A DNA stretch of 64,000 bases. Origin: Ensifer sp. BR816 (GTDB lineage: Bacteria > Pseudomonadota > Alphaproteobacteria > Rhizobiales > Rhizobiaceae). The translations under genes and the position numbers were made by a program. The stretch spans positions 5,640,799 through 5,704,798 of the forward strand of contig NZ_KB905370.1 in assembly GCF_000378985.1 (NCBI RefSeq), written 5' to 3'. Under the pieces are notes generated by a model. The model ran no database searches. It was not told the origin of the DNA and saw nothing but the letters and a program-made list of their open reading frames with translations. Below are positions 8,043 through 16,504 of this stretch, piece after piece (positions within the stretch are counted from its first letter, which is position 1; every line of letters starts with the position of its first letter).

Positions 8043-8353
8043 GTTTTTCCCCACTTGCGGGAGTTGCCGATATGCAATGATGCCAAGAGCTTAGTGTCTC
8101 TCAAATCAGGCTCCCTGGCAAGCGAAAGGCGGGGCGGGAAACCGGTTCCGTCTCGTGGAAATGCCGCGCCCCAAACCGCCCGACTGCGACCGATATTTGT
8201 TCTTTCGAAATGAGGGAGGAAAAAGGGTTGCCGAGAATGCAGTTTCTAGTGGTATTCCGGCAATGGGGCAGGGAGCACCGCAAGGGCATGTCGTATAGAA
8301 TTTGACTTAGGGACGAGCTGTATCCATGCCTCCAGGCTGGACAAAAGGAATGC
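8043..8353. other. Gene-free stretch between lipoprotein and tRNA-Ala
   Basis: 311 bases with no convincing reading frame. It should contain the promoter of the small lipoprotein near 8043-8100 and the 3' flank of tRNA-Ala. No repeat or strong hairpin was noticed. Confidence 0.35.
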
Positions 8354-8429
8354 TGGTGGAGTCGAAGGGAGTCGAACCCTCGACCTCCGCAGTGCGATTG
8401 CGGCGCTCTCCCAACTGAGCTACGACCCC
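8354..8429 (-). tRNA. tRNA-Ala (CGC)
   Basis: 76 bases with encoded CCA. The acceptor stem GGGGTCG pairs with CGACTCC and includes the G3-U70 wobble that marks tRNA-Ala. The anticodon loop ATCGCAC carries CGC, reading GCG codons. The T arm is GGTTCGACTCC. Confidence 0.97.
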
Positions 8430-8509
8430 GGCAGTCCTCGTATATAGGCGGATTTCACCGACTACGCCAGTCCTGGCTTCACCGTCGATCGCCGGAACAC
8501 CATCCACGG

Positions 8510-9547
8510 TCACGCCGCGGAAATTTCGAAAGCCAGGTGATCGGGCTCAAGACCGGCCAGGACCTCTTCGGCGTCGAGGACTGCGCCAGGCGCGTGCGCC
8601 CCCGGATGATCGAACCCTGGGCGCGAAAGATGCTCGACGACCTCGCAGACAAGCGGCGCGGAGAAGGCATAGATGTCCCGCCCTCGCGCGACAGCCCGCC
8701 GGCTGGCGCCGTCGCGCCTTGCGACGACGTCGACCACGAACCGCTGCGCCGAGCGCCCGGTCGCGTCCGCGGCCTGCGGCGCGGGCGTCGCCTTGTCGCG
8801 GACGTCGCTTAGAGCGACCGCGCTCAAATAGGTGTGCAGTTCCGACGTCTTCACATGCTGCGAAATCAGGACGATCTCCGAGAACGGCATTTCGCTCACG
8901 AGTTGGCGGCCGAGTGGGCCTCCGAAGTCCCAGTGCTTCTGGGCGGACGGCAGAGCCAGCGGGCTGAGGCGCCCGTCGGTGATGACCATGCGTTGCGCGG
9001 TGTTCCGCGCGCCGGTGACGCGCGTCCCGCGCGTGGGATGCCAGCTATCGAGGCCGATCATCACGTCGATCGAATCCGCAGACTTCCAGTCCCCCATTGC
9101 GGCGGTGACCAACAGATCGGTGAACCCGCCGTAGAACCCCATACCGGGGACGACCGCAATGCCTGCTTGGCGAGCGGAGGCGTCGAATTTTTCGAGTGTC
9201 CCGCGCACGCTCATTTGTTCGGCGCTGACGTCGAGATAGTGGACGCCGGACTTCACTGCTGCGGCGGCGAGAGCATCGGCGGTATCGAGGAAGGGCCCGG
9301 CGCAGTTGATGACGGCCGCTGCGCCGTCCAACGCCCGGATGAGCGATCCCTCGTCATCCACGGTGGCCAAGCGGTTCAGTGCGTCGGGCTCGCGGAAATT
9401 TGCTGCCGCGAGCGCCTCGGCGTTGCGCGCGATTGCAATCGGCCGCAGCCCGCGGCGCAGCAATTCTGCGACGACGAAGCGGCCGGTATGCCCTGTCGCC
9501 CCAAATACAGCCACTGCCGGCCGGGTTATCATCACGCTCTCTGACAT
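8510..9547 (-). CDS. Saccharopine-dehydrogenase-like NAD(P)-binding oxidoreductase
   Basis: A 345-residue protein beginning with a Rossmann fold (AVFGATGHTGRFVVAELLRRG, about residues 11-31 of the product), followed by AAVINCAGPF and HYLDVSAE segments typical of the saccharopine dehydrogenase NADP-binding family (trans-acting enoyl reductase-like). Substrate unknown. The ATG at 9547 is chosen because it places the Rossmann strand near the N-terminus; the longer reading would run through the shared operator. It is transcribed divergently from a TetR gene, with an inverted repeat between them, so the TetR protein very likely controls it. Confidence 0.82.
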   Translation of the reverse strand: MSESVMITRPAVAVFGATGHTGRFVVAELLRRGLRPIAIARNAEALAAANFREPDALNRLATVDDEGSLIRALDGAAAVINCAGPFLDTADALAAAAVKSGVHYLDVSAEQMSVRGTLEKFDASARQAGIAVVPGMGFYGGFTDLLVTAAMGDWKSADSIDVMIGLDSWHPTRGTRVTGARNTAQRMVITDGRLSPLALPSAQKHWDFGGPLGRQLVSEMPFSEIVLISQHVKTSELHTYLSAVALSDVRDKATPAPQAADATGRSAQRFVVDVVARRDGASRRAVARGRDIYAFSAPLVCEVVEHLSRPGFDHPGAHAPGAVLDAEEVLAGLEPDHLAFEISAA

Positions 9548-9564
9548 TGTTTTTCCTCTGACGA

Positions 9565-9604
9565 TACAGACCTGTCTGTTCATATGGATACACACAGGTC
9601 TGTA
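9565..9604. promoter_or_regulatory. Inverted-repeat operator of the divergent TetR pair
   Basis: Two perfect 11-base inverted arms, TACAGACCTGT at 9565-9575 and ACAGGTCTGTA at 9594-9604, are separated by 18 bases. The left arm itself extends into a smaller near-palindrome, ACAGAC-CT-GTCTGT. They sit in the 106-base gap between the oxidoreductase and tetR starts and overlap the expected promoters of both. This is the usual arrangement for autoregulating TetR proteins. Confidence 0.75.
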
Positions 9605-9653
9605 GCGCGTCAAGCGCGGCAGTGCTATATGGTGGGGCAATAGGAGGCCACCC

Positions 9654-10286
9654 ATGTCGAAAATCGCAACCAATGCCGCCGTTCATGGCGGGACCGACGT
9701 CCGCGACAGGATCCTGGAAACCGCTTCGGAGCTTTTCTATAGGCAGGGCGTCCGGGCAGTCGGCGTCGATCTGGTGGTCGAGAAAGCCGGTGTCGCGAAG
9801 ACCAGCCTCTATCGCCACTTCGGCACGAAGGACGATCTCATCGCCGCGTTTCTGGAGCGCGAGGATCAGGACTTCTGGGGCCAATGGGATGGCGTGACGG
9901 CGCGGCACGGAGCCGACGCCAAGGCGGCGTTGGACGCCCACCTAGGCTGGATCGGCGAGCGTGTCGGACGGCCGAACTACCGGGGCTGTCCGCAGATCAA
10001 CGTGGCAGCCGAGTTCCCTGAAGCGGACCATCCCGCGCGCAAGGTCGCCGAGGCACATAAGCGCGAGATGCGGCGGCGGCTGAAGGTCATCGCCGAACGT
10101 CTAGACGTCACCAATCCCGACGAACTTGCCGGTCAGCTCTCGGTCTTGATAAATGGTGCCTTCGTCAGTTCACAAATCTTCGAACGGGACGAGGCGACGA
10201 CGCTGCTTCGGCGCGCCGCCGCGGCGCTGATTGCCGCCGGCAGAGCGCCCACCAAACCGGTCGGTGAAACGAGCGCGTCCTGCTGA
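9654..10286 (+). CDS. TetR-family transcriptional regulator
   Basis: A 210-residue regulator with an N-terminal TetR helix-turn-helix (DRILETASELFYRQG then VEKAGVAKTSLYRHFGTKDDLIAAFL, about residues 17-72) and a helical ligand domain that contains RGCPQINVAAEFP. It is divergent from the saccharopine-dehydrogenase-like gene and shares the operator at 9565-9604, so it probably represses that gene and itself until an unknown small molecule binds. AGGAGG (9641-9646) lies just upstream of the ATG. Confidence 0.92.
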   Translation: MSKIATNAAVHGGTDVRDRILETASELFYRQGVRAVGVDLVVEKAGVAKTSLYRHFGTKDDLIAAFLEREDQDFWGQWDGVTARHGADAKAALDAHLGWIGERVGRPNYRGCPQINVAAEFPEADHPARKVAEAHKREMRRRLKVIAERLDVTNPDELAGQLSVLINGAFVSSQIFERDEATTLLRRAAAALIAAGRAPTKPVGETSASC

Positions 10287-10329
10287 CATCCGGGATAAGG
10301 CAGGCGCGCAAGCCATCGGATCATGCTTC

Positions 10330-11100
10330 TCAGTCAGTGAGGATTTGCCCGAGCGTTTCTGCATCGGCGAGAAAAGCCTCCGGATCGTCATTGGCGACGA
10401 ATTCCAGCATCGCAAATCGCCGCCCGGTCCAGCGCGACGCCGGAAGGGCGGCGAGGATTGTTCGCCAGTCGTCGGCCGCCGACGCCAGGGGAAAGCGGTT
10501 GCGCTCTCGATCCCACGCAAAGACATGGACATGGGATACGTGGTGGCCGATCCGGGCGATCTCGGAGAGCGCTTCGTCGAGCGGCAGCCCGGGCCGCGGC
10601 TGCCAATAGAGATAGACATTGTCGTGGGCGATCGCCTCGATCAGGCGGCTTGCCGATTCGGTCGTATCCGTCAGAGATTGCGGATGATACTCCAGCGATA
10701 CGGTCACGTCCTGCCGCGCGGCCTCGGCGCCCATGTCGCGGATCGCATCCGCCGCGGCGCGTCTTTCGCCGGCGCTGTAGTCCTTCGAATCGCGCCGGCG
10801 CGTGCCGGGCCAGATGCGGATATTTGTAGCCCCGAGCGCAACCGCGCTTTCAACTGCCCGCATGAATTCGGGCAGATCGTCCGTTGGCGGTGCGACATAG
10901 GAGCCGTAGGACGTCTTTAGTCCAGCCCTCTCGCAGAGGTGCCCGACAATCCGGGCGACGGACGTATCCCCGGAAGGAACATGGGCGTCACCTGCCCATT
11001 CGATTGCCTTAAGCCGGGCCCGCCTGGCCAGTTCGACGATTCTCTCCGGCGGCAGGCTACGGAAGGTGACGGTGCAGAGCCCTGGCTCGAAATCGCTCAT
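10330..11100 (-). CDS. Sugar phosphate isomerase/epimerase-type TIM barrel protein
   Basis: A 256-residue AP-endonuclease-2-fold TIM barrel. Metal-ligand type residues are seen in IEWAGDAHV (N-terminal Glu), SLEYHPQ (mid Glu), HVSHVHVFAW (His) and AMLEFVAND (C-terminal Glu). Members of this family isomerise or epimerise sugars and polyols. It is the last gene of the LacI-controlled operon and its start overlaps the dehydrogenase stop by 4 bases. With a 2-hydroxyacid dehydrogenase and DUF2264 protein beside it, a step in carbohydrate or uronate breakdown is likely, but the substrate is unknown. Confidence 0.82.
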   Translation of the reverse strand: MSDFEPGLCTVTFRSLPPERIVELARRARLKAIEWAGDAHVPSGDTSVARIVGHLCERAGLKTSYGSYVAPPTDDLPEFMRAVESAVALGATNIRIWPGTRRRDSKDYSAGERRAAADAIRDMGAEAARQDVTVSLEYHPQSLTDTTESASRLIEAIAHDNVYLYWQPRPGLPLDEALSEIARIGHHVSHVHVFAWDRERNRFPLASAADDWRTILAALPASRWTGRRFAMLEFVANDDPEAFLADAETLGQILTD

Positions 11101-12107
11101 GCCATGCGCTCCAGGTCTTGCTTGCGGATCTCGAACAGCCGTGGACGCCCCTCGAGAAAACGTTCGATCTCGTCGACGGCCATTTCGCCGAGGCGCATCC
11201 TTTCGAGGCCGACGGCGCCGGCAATGTGCGGGGTCAGGAAGACGTTCGGCAAATCATAGAGAGGCGACGTGTTTTCCGGCACCTCGGGATGAGTCACGTC
11301 GATGATGGCGGTGATCGCGCCCGTCCTGAGTCTGCCGATGAGCGCCGCCTCATCGACGAGCGCCCCCCGCGCCGTGTTGATCAGGGTCGCACCCTCCTTC
11401 ATCAAATTCAACCGACGGGCGTCGATCATGTGCCTGGTCTCGGGCAATGCGGGGGCATGCAGCGAGACGATGTCCGCGTTCGCGATCAGCGTATCGAGAT
11501 CGACCTTTTCGACACCCAGGCCGGAAGCGCCCGCTTGGCCGACCAAGGGATCATAAAGGAGCACGCGGTAATCGAACGGGCGAAGCAGGTCGATCACCCG
11601 CCTTCCGATCCGTGAGGCGCCAACGATCCCGACTGTCCGCCGATAATTTCCGATCGCTTGTCCCTGGAGGATATGGGTCCGCTGGCGTCCGCGGTCTGCG
11701 GCGTAGAGGTCGCGGAAGCGAAAGACTTGCTTGCCCGCGAAAATGATCGCGGCGAGCGTGAACTCGGCGACGGGCACGGCATTCGCCTCGGCCGCATGGC
11801 TTACGCTTATGCCTGAATCAAACACAGTACTATCGATCAGGTTCTTGACCGTACCGGCCGCATGGACGATGAGGCGCAGCCGGGGCGCCGATTGAAGCAT
11901 AGCTGCATCGACGCGCGGGGCGCCCCAGCCGGTCACCAGGATTTCCGTTTCGGCGAGCAAGCGATGTGCCCGGCTGTCACCGAAAACGGTCATTGGCCGC
12001 GGATCCAATATGCGAGCGAGACCGTCGATCCGCGCGAAAAGTTCCGGTGTCAGGACGTGTTCCGTCTTTTCGGGCTGCATCGCAAAGGCAATCGCCGGCC
12101 GGGTCAT
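11097..12107 (-). CDS. D-isomer-specific 2-hydroxyacid dehydrogenase
   Basis: A 336-residue NAD(P)-dependent dehydrogenase. The cofactor loop is GIVGASRIGRRV (about residues 166-177), and the catalytic set is present as Arg in NTARGALVDE, Glu in the DVTHPE segment and His in TPHIAGA. The family reduces 2-keto acids or oxidises D-2-hydroxy acids. It overlaps its neighbours on both sides by ATGA, so it is translationally coupled to the DUF2264 gene upstream and the TIM barrel gene downstream. Probably handles a sugar-acid intermediate. Confidence 0.9.
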   Translation of the reverse strand: MTRPAIAFAMQPEKTEHVLTPELFARIDGLARILDPRPMTVFGDSRAHRLLAETEILVTGWGAPRVDAAMLQSAPRLRLIVHAAGTVKNLIDSTVFDSGISVSHAAEANAVPVAEFTLAAIIFAGKQVFRFRDLYAADRGRQRTHILQGQAIGNYRRTVGIVGASRIGRRVIDLLRPFDYRVLLYDPLVGQAGASGLGVEKVDLDTLIANADIVSLHAPALPETRHMIDARRLNLMKEGATLINTARGALVDEAALIGRLRTGAITAIIDVTHPEVPENTSPLYDLPNVFLTPHIAGAVGLERMRLGEMAVDEIERFLEGRPRLFEIRKQDLERMA

Positions 12108-13957
12108 GGCATGTGTCCCGGCGCTCGCATGGCGCTGACCGTCACGCCTTGTTCGGTGATGGCGCGTAATTCGGTGATCTCGGGGATGGCGGGCGGAACT
12201 TCCCAGTCGCCCGACACGGCCGAGATGTCGCGAACGGCCAGCACGGCGCAGCGGAGAATAGTCTCACCGGCAGGGATCTGGCCCCGTAATTGCGGCACAA
12301 AAGTCTTTGCGGTGATGAGATTGGTATTGGGCGGTGCCTTCTGCGCCAGGCCCTGGCGTGCGACCGTCGAGCCGAGGTCGCGGATCCCGCTGAAGTCCTG
12401 TTCGCCGACGGCATAGGCCCAACCCGTCTGTGCGGCAAGCGTGTCGGCATCGAAGTCTCGCCCGGCGATGGCAAAGCCGCCTTCGGCAGTTTCAAGCGAC
12501 CGCGGTGTCACGATCCTGTGCACCCGCACGTGCCAGGGCGAGGCGGGCAGCAACCAGGTTTCGACGATCACGTCCGGCCAGGGCGACCACCGGGAGAAGA
12601 GCACATTGCCGGCAAGCTGTGCCGATTCATTGGTCTCGCGCACGCGGTAGTGAATGCCGTCGTCGCTGAAGGCCAGCATCGAATCGAAGGCGCCTCCGGC
12701 AAAGGACCGTTCGTCGCTCTCGACGCTGAAGCCATAACGCGTCGAATAGGTAAATTTCGCGTATTTTTCCGAGCCGAACCGCATCTGTCGGTTCTCCTGG
12801 CCGGACGAAAGCGCCACGACATCACCCTTCAAGGGCATCATCACCATGCCCGGATGAGGAAGCGCAACCGTGCCTGAGAGCGGTGAAGCGGGCTTCTCGG
12901 CCGAAGTCCAGAACGGGTGATCTTTGCCCACTGCCAAGGGCAGGAAGGCCTTGAACGCCCAGTAGGGCGAGCCCGCCGAGTTGTAGTTCTCCGACATCAA
13001 GAGGTTCGGATAGCCGTAACCGATCGACAGCACGCCGTCGCGATGGGTGATCGGTTTGTCTGCCCACCATCTGAGGTGGCGGAGGCAAAGCCCCTTGATC
13101 TCGCCCCAGGGCAGCGCCTCGAGATCGGCAAAGGCGAGCGCCGACCAGAAGCCGGCGCAAGCGAAGCGATAGGTGAGGCTGCGGCCGAAGGGCAGGGTCG
13201 CGCCGTCCTCGGCGAACCAGTGGCGAAAATCCTGAGCGAAGGCGAGGGCGCGCTCACGATACCGCTTGGCGTAGTCGTCCTCGACGAGGCGCGAGTAGAT
13301 GAGACCATAGAAGTGTATCGCAAAGGGGATGTAATGGTCGACCCGCCGCACATTGCCGTCCCGATACCATCCATCCGCAATGTAGAAGCCGTCGAGCTCG
13401 GAGAGATAGGCATTCGTGAGGCTGCGGTCGAATTTGATGCCGAGGCGATCGAGAGCGATGTCGACGAGGATGCGGAAGAACTTCCAATTGTTGTCGGCAT
13501 AGTCGAATCGTCGCGCATGGAGCAGATAGGTGACGAGGTTGTCCCGCGCCCGGCCGCTCAGCGGATCCCACAGTTTTTCCGGAACCAGGGCGAGGGCGAA
13601 GCCGAGGGCGGCGAGTTCGACCATGCGCTGGTCGCGGTTGTTGACCTTGCCCCAGAATTCCGGATGGCCCGGATCGGTACCGTTCGCGATGCCTTCGGCA
13701 TAGCGCCGCCAATGGAGGAACTCGCCGCCGCCCGCGGCAAACGGCGCAAGGCCCCAAAGAGGTCTGGCGAAGCCTTCGAGATCCGCAGCCGCTCGATCGA
13801 AATGGGCGGCGGCAGCGTCGAGGCGAACCCGCGCATTTCCCTTTGAAAAATACGGCAGCAGCGGATCGAAGAGGTCCAGCAGAGCATGCTGCATGTCGCT
13901 GCGCGTTTCGAGCGGATTGCCGACGAGCGGGTTGGCACTGGCGGGATCATAGGTCAT
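12104..13957 (-). CDS. DUF2264 domain protein
   Basis: A 617-residue protein matching DUF2264 from near its N-terminus (NPLETRSDM) through Trp- and aromatic-rich helical repeats (LWGLAPFA, NNWKFFRI, DGWYRDGNVRRVDHY, MSENYNSAGSPYWAFKAF). The first half looks like an alpha/alpha toroid and the second half like a beta-rich domain, as in polysaccharide lyases and unsaturated uronyl hydrolases. No signal peptide is seen, so it should be cytoplasmic. The ATG at 13957 overlaps the LacI stop by 4 bases; the upstream extension is low-complexity Arg/Pro. Likely acts on an imported oligosaccharide; enzymatic activity is unproven for the family as far as I know. Confidence 0.8.
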   Translation of the reverse strand: MTYDPASANPLVGNPLETRSDMQHALLDLFDPLLPYFSKGNARVRLDAAAAHFDRAAADLEGFARPLWGLAPFAAGGGEFLHWRRYAEGIANGTDPGHPEFWGKVNNRDQRMVELAALGFALALVPEKLWDPLSGRARDNLVTYLLHARRFDYADNNWKFFRILVDIALDRLGIKFDRSLTNAYLSELDGFYIADGWYRDGNVRRVDHYIPFAIHFYGLIYSRLVEDDYAKRYRERALAFAQDFRHWFAEDGATLPFGRSLTYRFACAGFWSALAFADLEALPWGEIKGLCLRHLRWWADKPITHRDGVLSIGYGYPNLLMSENYNSAGSPYWAFKAFLPLAVGKDHPFWTSAEKPASPLSGTVALPHPGMVMMPLKGDVVALSSGQENRQMRFGSEKYAKFTYSTRYGFSVESDERSFAGGAFDSMLAFSDDGIHYRVRETNESAQLAGNVLFSRWSPWPDVIVETWLLPASPWHVRVHRIVTPRSLETAEGGFAIAGRDFDADTLAAQTGWAYAVGEQDFSGIRDLGSTVARQGLAQKAPPNTNLITAKTFVPQLRGQIPAGETILRCAVLAVRDISAVSGDWEVPPAIPEITELRAITEQGVTVSAMRAPGHMP

Positions 13958-14982
13958 GGGTGCTGTCTCGCCTCCAGGCTTCCGCCTGCGACGGGGAACA
14001 CCGCGTGCGACACGTGCCGGGCGGGCGTATCGCGATGATGGAGACGGAAGTGCATCATGCCGGTCGCGTCGCGGCCGAGGGCCACGCGGTCGACTCGCAT
14101 CGTCGCGAGCCGCGGATTTGCCATTTCCGCGCAAGGCAGATCGTCGAAGCCGACGATGGCGAAATCCTCGGGAACGCGCCGGCCGAGCTCGGTGACCGCT
14201 TCGAGCACGCCGACGGCGATAAAGTCGTTCATGCAGAACGCAGCCGTGAAGCCGCTGTCCTCGGCAAGGGCGGCGAGCGTCGCCGCATGCGCCTCGACGC
14301 TGGAATTGCCCTCGAAGGGCAGGCGGATGACGCGCCCTTCGCCGCCGTCCGCCGAAGCGATTGCTGCCTCGAAGCCGCGCACCCGTTCACGGATCGTATG
14401 CCGATGCGATCCGGTCAGGTGGAGGATGCGACGATGGCCAGCCTCCAGCAATCGCCGGGTAGCCGCATAGGCGCCGTGGAAGTTTGCGGGCGCGATGCCA
14501 TCGAAACGCATCTGCGGGTCGGTGCCATTGACCAGAATGACGGGCGTGCGGCTTTCTTCGAGCCATTTACAAAGGGCATCAGCGGGGTCGATCCCCACCA
14601 GGAAGAGTCCTTCTGCGTTGACGGACTCCAGGTGTTCGCGGACCGCTTCAGGCGTCGCCTTCGCTTCTCTGGCAAGCCGGATATCGAAAGGCATGCCCAA
14701 TTTGGCTGCCTCGGATCGCAGGCCCTCGACAATCCCCTCGTAAAAGACGCTGAGCCCGCCCGTCACACCATGGCTTGCGATCAGGGCCAAGGCGCCGGGG
14801 CTGGTAGCGGGCGCGGCTTTGATCGGATAACCGATCTCGGACGCGACCTGGAGGATCTGCCGGCGGACGTCGTCGCTGATGCCCGGCTCGTTGGCAAGGA
14901 CGCGCGAGACGGTGGAAACGGAGACTCCGGCTCGGGTCGCAATGTCGGCCTGCCGCAGTCGTTTGGAAGAAGTGTCTGTCAT
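13954..14982 (-). CDS. LacI-family transcriptional regulator
   Basis: A 342-residue LacI/PurR-type repressor. The N-terminal helix-turn-helix reads LRQADIATRAGVSVSTVSRVLAN with the hinge region GYPIKA, followed by a periplasmic-binding-like sugar domain (ALIASHG, GIDPAD, GFDDLPCAEMANP). The ATG at 14982 puts the HTH at residues 8-30, as in the family. It heads the catabolic operon and lies divergent from a binding-protein gene, with TGCAA/TTGCA palindromes between them. It probably represses both until a sugar effector appears. Confidence 0.93.
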   Translation of the reverse strand: MTDTSSKRLRQADIATRAGVSVSTVSRVLANEPGISDDVRRQILQVASEIGYPIKAAPATSPGALALIASHGVTGGLSVFYEGIVEGLRSEAAKLGMPFDIRLAREAKATPEAVREHLESVNAEGLFLVGIDPADALCKWLEESRTPVILVNGTDPQMRFDGIAPANFHGAYAATRRLLEAGHRRILHLTGSHRHTIRERVRGFEAAIASADGGEGRVIRLPFEGNSSVEAHAATLAALAEDSGFTAAFCMNDFIAVGVLEAVTELGRRVPEDFAIVGFDDLPCAEMANPRLATMRVDRVALGRDATGMMHFRLHHRDTPARHVSHAVFPVAGGSLEARQHP

Positions 14983-15004
14983 GCCGCAAAGATCGCGCAA
15001 TCTA

Positions 15005-15054
15005 TGCAAATTTGCAAGCAGTAAACAAAATCTTGCAAAATTCATTTTCTTGCA
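15005..15054. promoter_or_regulatory. Probable LacI operator sites
   Basis: A perfect 12-base palindrome TGCAAATTTGCA lies at 15005-15016. A second site has TGCAA at 15034-15038 and TTGCA at 15050-15054. Both lie in the 144-base gap between the lacI-type gene and the divergent binding-protein gene. LacI-family operators are commonly such AT-cored palindromes, so these are the best candidates for its binding sites. Confidence 0.6.
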
Positions 15055-15126
15055 TAAGCTTTCGCAGAATGGCTTCGCCGGGCGCTGGAGGAAGAGCGCG
15101 AGGCAGACAACGACAGGAGGAACGGC

Positions 15127-16413
15127 ATGCTACTCAATCGACGCACATTCCTGCTCGGCTCGGCCGGCACGGCCGCCGGCCTTGCGCTCGGCGCTACCTC
15201 GGCCGTCGCTGCCGAAAACGTGCAGCTCCGCGCCATGTGGTGGGGATCCAACGATCGCTCGAAGCGGACCTTGAGCGTTGCCAAGCTCTTCCAGGAGAAA
15301 AATCCGGACATATCGGTCGTCGGCGAGAGCCTGAGCGGCGACGGATACTGGACGAAGCTCGCGACCCAGATGGCCGGCCGCGCGATCGCGGACGTCTTCC
15401 AGCTCGAGCCGAGCACGATTTCCGATTACTCCAAGCGCGGCGCCTGCCTTGCCCTTGATCCGTTTATTCCATCGGCTTTGAACGTGGATTCGTTCGGCAA
15501 GGATGTGCTGAAGCTGACGGCGGTGGATGGGAAACTCTGGGGCGTCGGGCTCGGGCTGAATTCCTTCGCACTCTTCTATGACGCCGATGCCTTTGCGAAG
15601 GCTGGCATAACCCCTCCCGGGGTCGACACCACCTGGAAGGAATATGCCGACATCGCGACCGAGATGACCAAGGCGGCCGGCAAGAAGAACGTCTGGGGCG
15701 GTCCATACGGCGCGCGCTATGCCTATGTCTTCGACGCGTGGCTCAGGCAGCGCGGCAGCAGCCTCTATACCGAAAGCGGCCTCGGCTTCGGCGTAGAGGA
15801 AGCGAAAGAGTGGTATGCCTATTGGGAGGACCTGCGGAAACGCGGCGGCACGGTCGGCGCCGACATCCAGACGCTCGATCAGAACACGATCGATACGAAC
15901 TGCCTTTCGCTCGGCTATTCGGCCATGGGCATGGCCTATTCGAACCAGATGGTCGGCTATCAGCTGATCATGAAGAGCAAGCTCGGCATCGGCATGCTGC
16001 CGCGCGCGGAGAAGGGCGGCCCCTCCGGGCACTATTACCGGCCGGCATTGATCTGGAGCATCGGCGCGACCACCAAGCATGGCGAACAGGCCGCGAAGTT
16101 CATCAATTTCTTCGTCAACGACCCGGAAGCCGGCAAGATACTCGGCGTCGAGCGCGGCGTGCCGATGTCACCCAAGGTTCGTGAGGCGATCCTGCCGTCG
16201 CTCAACCCGACCGAAGCGGAAACGGTGAAATACATCAACGCACTCAAGGACCAGGTGGGGAGCTATCCGGCACCTGCGCCGCTCGGATCGACGGAGTTCG
16301 ACCAGCGGGTGCTGCGCCCGATCGCCGACGAACTGGCCTTCGAGCGCATTTCGATCGCCGATGCGGCGACGCGTCTGGTAGAGGAGGGCAAGGCGACGGT
16401 CCGCGCCGGCTGA
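15127..16413 (+). CDS. ABC sugar-type extracellular substrate-binding protein (orphan)
   Basis: A 428-residue family 1 solute-binding protein. The N-terminus LLNRRTFLLGSAGTAAG has a twin arginine and a hydrophobic core ending at AVAAEN, so it may be Tat exported. The body shows MWWGSNDRSKRT, VVGESLSGDGYWTKLATQMAG, DVFQLE and the C-terminal family pattern. AGGAGG at 15115-15120 precedes the ATG. It is divergent from the LacI operon and likely shares its control, delivering the carbohydrate that operon consumes. No permease or ATPase gene follows; the next gene is a LysR on the other strand. A GC hairpin at 16445-16478 may end the transcript. Confidence 0.88.
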   Translation: MLLNRRTFLLGSAGTAAGLALGATSAVAAENVQLRAMWWGSNDRSKRTLSVAKLFQEKNPDISVVGESLSGDGYWTKLATQMAGRAIADVFQLEPSTISDYSKRGACLALDPFIPSALNVDSFGKDVLKLTAVDGKLWGVGLGLNSFALFYDADAFAKAGITPPGVDTTWKEYADIATEMTKAAGKKNVWGGPYGARYAYVFDAWLRQRGSSLYTESGLGFGVEEAKEWYAYWEDLRKRGGTVGADIQTLDQNTIDTNCLSLGYSAMGMAYSNQMVGYQLIMKSKLGIGMLPRAEKGGPSGHYYRPALIWSIGATTKHGEQAAKFINFFVNDPEAGKILGVERGVPMSPKVREAILPSLNPTEAETVKYINALKDQVGSYPAPAPLGSTEFDQRVLRPIADELAFERISIADAATRLVEEGKATVRAG

Positions 16414-16504
16414 CGCCTGCCAGCTCATCGTCTCATCGAGTGTTGACGGCGGACGGGCAGGTCGCTCCGGCCGCCGTCCGTCACTGTTCGCCACCGGTTT
16501 CCCT

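Noticed and set aside
8101..8289. 62-codon minus-strand frame beside tRNA-Ala
   Set aside because: No lipobox, membrane helix or known motif; likely chance frame in a gene-free stretch.
16445..16478. GACGGCGG/CCGCCGTC stem after the sugar-binding protein as a terminator
   Set aside because: Loop is 18 bases and no T-tract follows, so I did not list it as a separate terminator.
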